This document shows, one piece after another, positions 17,601 to 24,674 of a stretch of 30,346 nt of DNA (the stretch's first letter is position 1; each line of letters opens with the position of its first letter). The stretch spans positions 1 through 30,346 of the forward strand of contig JANYJT010000076.1 of NCBI GenBank assembly GCA_025358395.1, read 5' to 3'. The notes under the pieces are model-generated. The model was not told where the DNA came from. It did not search any database and worked only from the letters and a program-made list of their open reading frames with translations. A program made the position numbers and the translations under genes. Origin of the DNA: Bacteroidia bacterium (GTDB lineage Bacteria > Bacteroidota > Bacteroidia > Bacteroidales > Prolixibacteraceae).

Positions 17601-18765
17601 ATTTACGCCTGATCACGGTACGGTTTCCGTGGTATTATACATCGAGACCAATATTAATACGCTATATAACAATGAGATAAATACCAATTTTTTTATTGAG
17701 GTTACAGACACAGGTATCGGTATTCCGGAGGATAAATTGGATAAAATTTTTACTCGCTTTTTTCAGGTTGATACAACCGGTCAAGTTGAAAAGGGTACAG
17801 GAATTGGTCTTTCACTGGTTTCTGAATTTGTGAAATTGCATGGCGGTGAGATTGTTGTTAAAAGCGAAATAGGGAAGGGAAGTAGCTTTACGGTCATATT
17901 GCCGGTAAAACTATCCGGAATATCCGCGGATAACGTTGATGATCCGGCAGAAGAGGTAGCAATTTTAAATGAAATAGCTATTGAGAAGCTTTCTCAGCAG
18001 GTTAATCCGGAAAGACCCGTTATCCTTATTGCAGAAGACAATGATGATCTTCGCTTTTACCTGAAAGATAATCTGCTGAGACAATTTGAAATTATTGAAG
18101 CTTCAAATGGTGATATCGCACTAAAGATCATTCAAAAGTATGCACCTGATCTGATTATCAGTGATATCATGATGCCTGGAATTGATGGACTGGAATTATG
18201 CCGTAGAATTAAAACAGACCGGACAATCTGTCACATTCCATTTATTCTTCTTTCAGCAAAGTCGTCAGAACAACAACAATTGGAAGGGATCGAGGTTGGA
18301 GCTGATGATTATATAACAAAACCATTCAACTTTCAGATACTTGAGGCAAAAATCGCCAATATTATCAATTTAAGAAGGAATATGAAGCTTGTATTTAAAA
18401 ACAAACTTCAAATTGAACCCGGGGATATTACCATTACCTCTCTGGATGAGCAGTTTATGCGTAAAGTTCTTGAATTGGTTGAAAAAAACATATCCAGTAC
18501 AGACTTTTCGATTGAACTTATGAGTCGGGATTTAGGAATGAGCAGAACCATGTTGTACAAGAAAATTCTTGCACTTACCGGTAAACCACCTTTAGAGTTT
18601 CTGCGTTCACTCAGGTTGAAGAGAGCCGCATTACTATTATCCAAGAGTCAAATGAATGTTTCTGAAATTGCTTTTCTGGTTGGCTTCAATGATCCGAAGT
18701 ATTTCAGCAAACATTTTAAAAATGAATTCGGAGTTCTGCCATCTAAGTATGTTGGAAAACAATAA
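14644..18765 (+). CDS. Hybrid two-component system (HTCS) sensor-regulator
   Basis: 1373 residues from the ATG at 14644; the frame is open back to 14458, but only this start gives a signal peptide (MKNIVVILLLGLLFSHSQLT) and has a purine-rich AGAGAAGG just upstream. Order of parts: two periplasmic beta-propellers built of Reg_prop repeats (GNIWIGT, DLWVGN, NLWISS; about 25-710), a Y_Y_Y domain (YKLDGFDDQWI, about 735-800), one membrane helix (about 809-832), and a histidine kinase with HisKA FFTNISHEFRTP (His867) and HATPase motifs NLLSNSFKFTP, DTGIGIPEDK and GTGIGLSL. A receiver follows (VILIAEDNDDLR, acceptor Asp1174 in LIISDIMMPG, Lys in ITKPF), then an AraC-type DNA-binding domain (MSRTMLYKKI, VSEIAFLVGFNDPKYFSKHF). 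All key residues are present. Such proteins sense PUL-derived oligosaccharides and activate the adjacent susC operon, here divergent. Confidence 0.96.
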   Translation: MKNIVVILLLGLLFSHSQLTGQENRFVFSHINVNDGLSQNQINCIYRDMNGFIWFGTNAGLNRFDGSNIELFTNEKSVNGSIRDNTINAIAEDKKGNLWIGTGKGVSVLNIQTYQFKDFEYSSLSPFSCGDIYYVNALSSDSEGNIWIGTNNGIFYNDIQSDLIQRILIDETNCNSPINSITSIVNDQLGNIWLSTKNGYIIKYNIRNKTKEKIRIPDESNSLSNSLTRLFVDRDNDLWVGNLYSLHLFETKTNDWNKKFRKKFDGFEGLKRVCAVSQNKDGLIWAATDGGGAFIIDKRGQSITNIKHQAFDDQKLSSNGLNCVYCDLNGIVWIGTTKKGINYYKKDINKFRIYKNLSGDDNSLSHNDVNAMVEDQKGNIWIGTDGGGLNYLDRNNQKFTRILQNSSSKNSLSSNIIVSLYLDHLNKLWIGTYFGGLNELDPERGTFKVFKHLAVDSTTISDDRIYGICEDEKNNIWAGTWGNGANLLNQKSNSFVRLNSKNSGLCFDMITSIYLDKYKILWFTTEYGLSSYDRKTNAFKSFQSQTNDINSISDNNVYNCFEDSRGFFWICTKNGLNLLNRTNNTFRHFTTDQGLPSNSIHSIVEDKNRNLWISSRNGISKMEIDNIKDSNNFDFKFTNYGITDGLQGKEFNRSSALCTTDGEIFFGGPDGLNAFFPDEIKEDTLVAKMIFRDFRIFNKSILYGQKYNDRILLKKPIFNTDKIELKYRENSFTIEFAALNYFFPSKNIYSYKLDGFDDQWIITDGKNNSATYTNLNNGTYTFRVKELKGDTGRDEISMVVVVLPPFWKSWIAYIIYAILISLVFILLRQLILNRERINIRIEQERIEAQHIHEIDSLKIKFFTNISHEFRTPLTLIMAPLEKLLNDLRGTGEEKHLRLIAQNAKRLLLMVNQLLDFRKMEVQGFNFNPSFGDIVDFLREVVSSFNNLSEQKHIKLVFTTKIKELNTYFDKDKLEKIIFNLLSNSFKFTPDHGTVSVVLYIETNINTLYNNEINTNFFIEVTDTGIGIPEDKLDKIFTRFFQVDTTGQVEKGTGIGLSLVSEFVKLHGGEIVVKSEIGKGSSFTVILPVKLSGISADNVDDPAEEVAILNEIAIEKLSQQVNPERPVILIAEDNDDLRFYLKDNLLRQFEIIEASNGDIALKIIQKYAPDLIISDIMMPGIDGLELCRRIKTDRTICHIPFILLSAKSSEQQQLEGIEVGADDYITKPFNFQILEAKIANIINLRRNMKLVFKNKLQIEPGDITITSLDEQFMRKVLELVEKNISSTDFSIELMSRDLGMSRTMLYKKILALTGKPPLEFLRSLRLKRAALLLSKSQMNVSEIAFLVGFNDPKYFSKHFKNEFGVLPSKYVGKQ

Positions 18766-18779
18766 CTAAAATTTTTCTT

Positions 18780-19760
18780 ATGAGGTTGACATATTATTCT
18801 TTCGTAGTTTTCTTTTCAATAAATTTTAGTTTGGTTGCTCGTACACCCGTAAGTCCGGTAGTTTTAAATGGTGCGCTTAGGGTTGAAGGCAATCAAATGG
18901 TCAACAAAGCCGGATTACCACCGCAGTTGCGTGGAATATCCTTGTCCTGGAGCCTTTGGGGTGGGAAAAAGTATTATAATCAGGAGCTGGTCGGCTGGTT
19001 GGTTAAAGATTTTAAAATTTCAGTCTTGCGTGCTTCCATGGGTGTAGAGCCGCAGGGAGGCTATTTAACCAATCAGGAAGAGCAATTAAAGTTGATGACT
19101 ACCGTGATTGACAAAGCCATCAGTGAGGGCATCTATGTGCTTATCGACTGGCACGATCACAACGCCGAAAAGCATTTGGAGGAATCAAAGGCTTTCTTTA
19201 CCATGATGGCAAAGAAATATGCAGGAGTTCCAAACGTCATCTATGAAATTTTTAATGAGCCGGCCAGACAGAGCTGGGAGGTGGTGAAAGGGTATTCAAT
19301 TGAAGTGATCAAAACGATCAGACAATATGATTCCAAAAACATGATCGTGATTGGTTCGCCCAGGTGGGATCAGGATGTGGATGTCGCTGCAGCTGATCCG
19401 ATCAGGGGATTTGACAACCTGGTATATTCCTTCCATTTTTATGCCTCAGATCCGAATCACCAGGAGAAGCTGCGGGCAAAGGCTGACCTGGCGATGGAAA
19501 AAGGATTGGCACTTTTTGTCACTGAATGGGGCGTCGGCGAATCCAATGGAAACGGAGTGTTTGACTTGGAAAAGACGGAGCGGTGGATGGATTGGATGGA
19601 AAAAAATCGTCTAAGCTGGGTCAATTGGAATTTGACCGATAAAAACGAAACAACGGCTTTGATGCTTCCAGGCGCTGCCGCGTCCGGCGGATGGAGCATC
19701 GAACAACTTACCGGTTCAGGCAAATACATACGGAAGCAATTAAGTAAATTGAACAAATAA
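18780..19760 (+). CDS. GH5 endo-beta-1,4-glucanase (subfamily 2-like), secreted
   Basis: 326 residues with a cleavable signal peptide (MRLTYYSFVVFFSINFSLVA) and no lipobox cysteine, so it is predicted to be periplasmic or secreted rather than lipid-anchored. The catalytic domain fills the whole mature chain: LRGISLSWSLWG near 50, VLIDWHDHNAEKH near 120, VIYEIFNEP (Glu160, acid/base), YSFHFYA near 216, LFVTEWGVG (Glu249, nucleophile), and LSWVNWNLTDKNETTALML near 284. These match GH5 subfamily 2 cellulases closely. No binding module or sorting domain is attached. It starts 14 nt after the HTCS stop on the same strand, so the two are probably co-transcribed, apart from the divergent PUL operon. 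It may supply a low background of oligosaccharides for the sensor (inference). Activity on glucomannan as well as beta-glucan is possible. Confidence 0.93.
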   Translation: MRLTYYSFVVFFSINFSLVARTPVSPVVLNGALRVEGNQMVNKAGLPPQLRGISLSWSLWGGKKYYNQELVGWLVKDFKISVLRASMGVEPQGGYLTNQEEQLKLMTTVIDKAISEGIYVLIDWHDHNAEKHLEESKAFFTMMAKKYAGVPNVIYEIFNEPARQSWEVVKGYSIEVIKTIRQYDSKNMIVIGSPRWDQDVDVAAADPIRGFDNLVYSFHFYASDPNHQEKLRAKADLAMEKGLALFVTEWGVGESNGNGVFDLEKTERWMDWMEKNRLSWVNWNLTDKNETTALMLPGAAASGGWSIEQLTGSGKYIRKQLSKLNK

Positions 19761-19789
19761 AAAATCCGGCCCGGTTCGGGTTTTTTATT
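19756..19789. terminator. Bidirectional terminator between convergent GH5 and TPR genes
   Basis: Positions 19756-19769 (AATAAAAAATCCGG) pair with 19776-19789 (TCGGGTTTTTTATT) over 14 bp including two G-T wobbles, with a 6-nt loop. The T6 run serves the plus strand and the A6 run, read as T6, the minus strand. The stop codons of both convergent genes (19758-19760 and 19785-19787) lie inside the stem. Confidence 0.75.
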
Positions 19790-21761
19790 CGTTCTTCTTT
19801 TTAATTTCAGTCAATACCCTAAGTTGCTCCAACGTTTGTTTATCATTAGGTATAAATTTCAGAACAATATGATAATCCGCGATGGCTCCTTCATAATCCT
19901 TCAACATCACTTTTGAAAAGGCCCTGTTGTAATAGTGATTATAGTTAGACTTGTCAGTCCCAATGAGCTCGTCAAGATCTTTTAAGGCTTTATCATATCT
20001 CCCGGTTTCTAAATATAAAACGCTTCTGTTCCTGATGATTGACATGGCTTCTTTGGGATCCTTTTCCAGTGCTGATCCGTAATCCTTTATAGCTTCCTCT
20101 TTCCTGTTCATCTGATCAAAGACAATGGCCCGATTGTAGTAAGTCCTACCACTTTCAGGATTCAATCTGACGGCCATATCAAGAAGTTGAAGCGCAGTTT
20201 TAAATTCACCCCTCGATTGCAGTATTACTCCCATTCCCGCATAAACATCCGATGATGCTGTTTTATGCTCAATGGCCACCTTAAAATCGGAAAGAGCTTT
20301 ATTTTCGAGGGTCTTTCTTTCTGTCTGATCAGCTGCCCGGGACGATAGACCATAATAATATTTACCCCTTGCCCGCCAGGCCAATTCCTGATCGGGATGG
20401 TTTTCAATCGCCTGTGTCCAAAGAGTTTCGGAACTATACCAGACATTTACCTGATTCTTTGCAAAAAGCAGCATAATCAAAAGGAAGAATCCGGCTAATA
20501 TTAAAAGCCATTTCTTGCTCCTGCCTGTATTTTGGGAAATATAATAGGCTGGAATGATAGAAATCCCGATATACGGAAGGTAGGTATATCTTTCGGCCAG
20601 GATTGCCTTACCCACAGACATAAATTGGAGTACAAGCACAAGTAGGACCAGGTAAAATCCCAAACAGAAAATGATGAGTTTTGTTTTTTTCATTGAATTT
20701 AACACCAGGAAAAAGGTCATAATAAATGACAGGAGGGAGAGCCAGAGGATTAGATTAAAATTTCCGTGGTTCATCTCATTTACAACCGGATATGGATAAA
20801 AAGCAGACTGATTTACCGGTACAACAAATTTTATCAGATAAACAAAAAATCCATAGCAGGCAATCTGGCTACGTTGAAGCCAGGAAAATGGCGCAATAAT
20901 ATTTATCACGGAATCAGGTTCTTTGATGAATTTTAGCATCCCTAGAAAATTTTCACCACCCTGAATACGAACGGCCATTAATCCAAAAAGCAAAGAGGCT
21001 GCAAAAAACGGTAGTAATGCGAGTACCGTCCTTAATGAAAAGATCTTTAAAAGCGCTGATTTGTTGGGATTTTCTATTTCGTTACTTATCGTGAGATATC
21101 TGATCAAAATTGCGATAACAGGGAATACTACCGCAGTAGCCTTTGAAAGGCAGGCAAGAATAAACAAACAAAAAGAGAGAGAAAGCCAAAGATAGTTCTT
21201 TGCCTTGTTGTTTAAGTACTTGTACCATGAGATCAGGCCTGACAAAAAGAAAAAACCGCTCAGAACATCTTTTCGGGCTGAGATCCAGGCAACAGACTCA
21301 ACATGCATTGGGTGTACCGCAAATAAAGCCGCAACAAAGAAGGCAAGAATCATATTCCTGGTAAACAGGAAGTACATCAGTATAAAAACGAGGATCGTAT
21401 TAAGCGCATGCAGAATGATATTTCCAATAATAAATGGTTTTGGCGATATCCCTTCCGGACAACTACTGCAACTATTATCATTCAGACTAAGGCTGAGTAC
21501 AGTAAGCGGATGGTAATTCAATGAAACAACTGTGGAAAAAATCTCCTTCAGATCGGGATCTCCTCCCGATCTGACAAGCCTATTGTTAATTACATATTCA
21601 TTATCATCCCAACTTACAAAGTTATTCCTGATCGCTCCTGAATAGGTGAAAAATACAAGAAGAACAAGCATTATTGCAGTACCAAACAGCCACCTGTCTG
21701 AAAAAGCATAACCGGGAGCGGATCCCCTGTCTAACAAATATTTTGTTTTCGCATTTGACAT
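19785..21761 (-). CDS. GT-C membrane protein with TPR repeats (TMTC/PMT-like putative O-mannosyltransferase)
   Basis: 658 residues in two halves. Residues 1-470 carry about ten hydrophobic helices. After the first helix, the loop reads FVSWDDNEYVINN with the acidic pair Asp52-Asp53, the position of the catalytic acid in GT-C glycosyltransferases. HPMHVESVAWISARKD (150-165) is a signature seen in TMTC-type proteins. Residues about 480-655 form TPR repeats (VYAGMGVILQSRGEFKTALQ, TYYNRAIVFDQMNRKEEAIK, HYYNRAFSKVMLKDYEGAIA). Eukaryotic TMTCs with this layout transfer mannose to proteins; bacterial homologues are mostly uncharacterised. A protein glycosylation role is inferred by family. No lipid-linked sugar genes stand nearby. 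It sits between two PULs as a single transcription unit, with terminators on both sides. The start ATG at 21761 directly follows AGCAGG, an unusually short spacing. Confidence 0.75.
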   Translation of the reverse strand: MSNAKTKYLLDRGSAPGYAFSDRWLFGTAIMLVLLVFFTYSGAIRNNFVSWDDNEYVINNRLVRSGGDPDLKEIFSTVVSLNYHPLTVLSLSLNDNSCSSCPEGISPKPFIIGNIILHALNTILVFILMYFLFTRNMILAFFVAALFAVHPMHVESVAWISARKDVLSGFFFLSGLISWYKYLNNKAKNYLWLSLSFCLFILACLSKATAVVFPVIAILIRYLTISNEIENPNKSALLKIFSLRTVLALLPFFAASLLFGLMAVRIQGGENFLGMLKFIKEPDSVINIIAPFSWLQRSQIACYGFFVYLIKFVVPVNQSAFYPYPVVNEMNHGNFNLILWLSLLSFIMTFFLVLNSMKKTKLIIFCLGFYLVLLVLVLQFMSVGKAILAERYTYLPYIGISIIPAYYISQNTGRSKKWLLILAGFFLLIMLLFAKNQVNVWYSSETLWTQAIENHPDQELAWRARGKYYYGLSSRAADQTERKTLENKALSDFKVAIEHKTASSDVYAGMGVILQSRGEFKTALQLLDMAVRLNPESGRTYYNRAIVFDQMNRKEEAIKDYGSALEKDPKEAMSIIRNRSVLYLETGRYDKALKDLDELIGTDKSNYNHYYNRAFSKVMLKDYEGAIADYHIVLKFIPNDKQTLEQLRVLTEIKKKNE

Positions 21762-21777
21762 CCTGCTAAAGTATAAA

Positions 21778-21821
21778 TAGTCAACAAAAAATCCGGCTTT
21801 GGCCGGATTTTTTGTTGACTA
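21778..21821 (-). terminator. Perfect long-stem terminator of the second SusCD operon
   Basis: Positions 21778-21797 and 21802-21821 are perfect reverse complements, 20 bp, around a 4-nt loop TTTG. On the minus strand the core is AATCCGGC / GCCGGATT followed by T6 and GTTGACTA. It begins 2 nt after the stop codon of the last gene of the operon. Because the arms are symmetric it also works on the plus strand and insulates the TPR gene downstream. Confidence 0.9.
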
Positions 21822-21823
21822 AG

Positions 21824-22798
21824 TTACTTGTAGTTCGCCGGATTCTCATCCTGCCACTCATTGATACCATCGCGTAACCTGTTTCGGAAGGTGAGGGTAT
21901 CTGTACAATGGTAAGTAAAATTAGTGACCGGATCGGTGTATTTGTACTTCAGGAAGATTTTCCTATCCTGAAGTAGTTTAGACCTGTTGAAGACATTAGC
22001 TCCATCTTGTGTGATTACGAAGTTTGAACCTGGCACACTGCTGACAGTAATGTCATTGCCATTAAGGGTTAGCAACATTTCTGGTTTCCCTGTGACCTGA
22101 TCAAGAAACCCGGGTGCATTCAACGAGTTGGGTGAATTTGTTGTTAATGTCCAAACCTTGGGCTCAGGCATCGGAACCGCAGTATAATACTTGATAGTAG
22201 AATCGGCCTTGGCTGGTCTGTTAACAACGGCAACACCGCCATGCCAGTATTTGCCAAAAAGCATATTATCATATCTTAAACCAATTACAGCGTAACGCCT
22301 CGATTCAAGAACTGTGTCGGCATCTGCAGTTGTAATCTTGAAAGGCAGAACATAGGTTGCTATTTTCGTAGCAGCGTCTCCAAGAAATTTTGCCGAGTCA
22401 GGTCTGATAACAACAGAACCCATATGCTGCCCGGCCTTGATTACCATGGTGCTGGGGTTGCTAATCGTATAGTAACCGGATGGCAGTTGCTGAAATGCAG
22501 TAACCGTTGCGACAGGATCCTTTATATAGCCATTGGCAGCTGTCTTAAAGATCGCTAGCCTCTCAGGCGTAACCAGGGTTCCATCAAGAATAAAACTCAC
22601 GTTTCTATCCTTGGTATTTTCCATTACTCCGCCAAGAGTGACACCTACCTCAATTTTCATGCCTTCGCCTACGACAAAGGTTCTGACATCGGTCTGGTAT
22701 GGGAAGTAGATTCCTGAATAATTGTAATCCAATATGTAGTCCGGATAGCATCCAACCATCGCTATCGAGACAACAATAAAAGCTAGGAATTTTTTCAT
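21824..22798 (-). CDS. DUF1735/DUF4361-like lipoprotein, SusE-position glycan-binding candidate
   Basis: 324 residues with lipoprotein signal MKKFLAFIVVSIAMVGC (Cys17). The N-terminal half resembles DUF1735 (SGIYFPYQTDVRTFVVGEGM, then a beta-sandwich with VSFILDGTLVTPERLAIF). The C-terminal half ends FRNRLRDGINEWQDENPANY, the kind of ending found in DUF4361 proteins. Proteins of these two families are encoded right after susD in many Bacteroidota loci and are taken as surface glycan- or protein-binding partners of SusCD, though few have been studied. The GKYWHGGVAVV segment (about residue 205) is the most conserved-looking part. The gene starts 19 nt after the susD-like gene and is the last of the operon, followed directly by a strong terminator. 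Family call is by recollection of motifs; ligand unknown. Confidence 0.75.
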   Translation of the reverse strand: MKKFLAFIVVSIAMVGCYPDYILDYNYSGIYFPYQTDVRTFVVGEGMKIEVGVTLGGVMENTKDRNVSFILDGTLVTPERLAIFKTAANGYIKDPVATVTAFQQLPSGYYTISNPSTMVIKAGQHMGSVVIRPDSAKFLGDAATKIATYVLPFKITTADADTVLESRRYAVIGLRYDNMLFGKYWHGGVAVVNRPAKADSTIKYYTAVPMPEPKVWTLTTNSPNSLNAPGFLDQVTGKPEMLLTLNGNDITVSSVPGSNFVITQDGANVFNRSKLLQDRKIFLKYKYTDPVTNFTYHCTDTLTFRNRLRDGINEWQDENPANYK

Positions 22799-22817
22799 AA
22801 TTATTTCTTTTTAAATA

Positions 22818-24662
22818 TTATTTCCATGATTGCCATCCTTCATTCTGCACCAGATTACTCATCCTCATGATCTCATTGAAAGGAATGGGATTGTATGGAG
22901 ACGGGAAGTCACGTTTCTCAACCTCGAGATTCAGATCATAAGTGAATGTTGGTGTTGCTGAGCTCTTTGTAATATTTGCGCCGTGAACTGGTAAATTAAT
23001 CACAGATTTCCAATTGGCATCTGTGGTCCACCTGCGAAGATCATAAAACCTGATACCTTCGAAACAGGTTTCAATCCTCCGTTCATTTTTGACCAGAGCA
23101 TCAAAAGCAATCTCGGTAGTCTGCGCATCAAGAAAAGGATCGGCGGCAGGTAAACCGGCGGTATTATCGTAAGTTTTCCTCACACGCAACAGTTTGATTG
23201 CATCCTTTGGTGTCATACCATAAAGCGCTGTAGTAGGATTGTGAGTAACATGGTTGGCTGCTTCGGCAAAAGTCAGAATCATGTGGGACCAGCGGATAAG
23301 AAATTTGGAGTGAGTCGTGGTAGCCGGGCTTGATGCCGTAGGATTCCATCCCATGAAAACATATTTTTTAATATGGTAGTTTGTACGACTGTTGGTTGGT
23401 TTGGAACCGGCTGCATCAGCGCCAATATCAGTCGGATTTAAACCTGCATTCCAGTTTCCGAATGTGTACATAACCGCTCCGGTATTGTTAAGTTTGGCCT
23501 GTGCCTGGTTATGGAAAATGATGGAATAGAACCTCGGATCCCTTCCGGCATATGGATTAGCAGGATTGTAAAGGCTTAAAGGATCAGTGATCGGATAACC
23601 GTTGGCCATAGGAAAGGAATTAACAAGTTCCTGGGTCGCACCGAGTTCACCATTTGAACTTCCACCAAAACCGCCAGGGTAGAACATTCTTTCCATACTG
23701 GTGTTTCCGGTGTTGTAGCGTGTTGTCATGACAATTTCAGCCGAATTTGGATTTGTCCAGACTACTCCGGCAGTCGGACTAAAGCTGTTTGTGTTACCGG
23801 GAACGACATCAGTTGTCATCTTAAAATTGATGACTTTCATGGCGTTAGATGCTGCACTGTCCCAACGGGCAGTTACATTGCCGGGATTAAACCTGGGGCT
23901 TGCCCAAGTAAGGTAAACCATAGCCTTCATTGCCTTTGCAGAAATTCCGTCAAAACGACCCCAGTATTTTCCTCCGGCATAAACCCTGTCTGCTGCGATC
24001 GGAACCAGATAATCCCGGTGTGCAATGGGTAGATATTTGTAGGCAGAATCACAATCGGCAAGAATTTGTGCGACACATTCATCATAAGTATTCCTGGCTA
24101 AATTTACAACATCATCCGTACCATATACCTCTTTGATAATCGGGAATCCTAACATTTGTCCGTTCAGTCCTTTTCCACCAAACTTCTGGAGAAGGTCTAA
24201 TTCGAACCAGGCGCGAAGTGCAAAAGCCTCTCCCTGGAGTCTGTTCTTTACCATATCGTTCCATTTGGTGTTGAACACAAACTTTGTATTGTAGCCACGT
24301 CTGTCCTTGAGAAACAGGTTACAATTCCTGATAGCCTTGTAGTTACGATCCCAGTAGGTCTGGAATGGATCCAGACTGGTAGGCATAGCATTTAGTGCAT
24401 ACCTTCTCATAACATGTGTCGAATTGGTAAGCACGCCATCATCCGTTGCACCGTCAAGATAAGCACCTTCATTGTCATTGTAGTTTCTGACATTGGAATT
24501 TACCTGGTCATAACACCAGCCGACAAGTCCCTGAACCAATTGCTGGTTTTCCCAGAGAAGTTTATCATCATAGTTTCCATTGGGATAAGTATCCAGAAAC
24601 TTCTGGCACGACATCAGTAAGACTACAATGATACTAATTCCTATTATTTTCTTCGTCTTCAT
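22818..24662 (-). CDS. SusD/RagB-family lipoprotein (second pair)
   Basis: 614 residues from the ATG at 24662 (MKTKKIIGISIIVVLLMSC, Cys19); an ATG three codons earlier (24671) is also possible and overlaps nothing. The mature start QKFLDTYPNGNYDDKLLWEN is SusD-like. Then come YKAIRNCNLFLKD, LQGEAFALRAWFELDLLQKF (the family's conserved helix), GRDPRFYSIIFHN, LIRWSHMILTFAEAANHV, ALVKNERRIETCFEGIRFYD and the C-terminal YNPIPFNEIMRMSNLVQNEG. All the helices that define the family are present. It follows its SusC partner within 12 nt and would act as its substrate-binding lid. This SusD is longer and distinct in sequence from the one of the first PUL, so a different ligand is likely. Confidence 0.94.
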   Translation of the reverse strand: MKTKKIIGISIIVVLLMSCQKFLDTYPNGNYDDKLLWENQQLVQGLVGWCYDQVNSNVRNYNDNEGAYLDGATDDGVLTNSTHVMRRYALNAMPTSLDPFQTYWDRNYKAIRNCNLFLKDRRGYNTKFVFNTKWNDMVKNRLQGEAFALRAWFELDLLQKFGGKGLNGQMLGFPIIKEVYGTDDVVNLARNTYDECVAQILADCDSAYKYLPIAHRDYLVPIAADRVYAGGKYWGRFDGISAKAMKAMVYLTWASPRFNPGNVTARWDSAASNAMKVINFKMTTDVVPGNTNSFSPTAGVVWTNPNSAEIVMTTRYNTGNTSMERMFYPGGFGGSSNGELGATQELVNSFPMANGYPITDPLSLYNPANPYAGRDPRFYSIIFHNQAQAKLNNTGAVMYTFGNWNAGLNPTDIGADAAGSKPTNSRTNYHIKKYVFMGWNPTASSPATTTHSKFLIRWSHMILTFAEAANHVTHNPTTALYGMTPKDAIKLLRVRKTYDNTAGLPAADPFLDAQTTEIAFDALVKNERRIETCFEGIRFYDLRRWTTDANWKSVINLPVHGANITKSSATPTFTYDLNLEVEKRDFPSPYNPIPFNEIMRMSNLVQNEGWQSWK

Positions 24663-24674
24663 AATTAGCATAAA

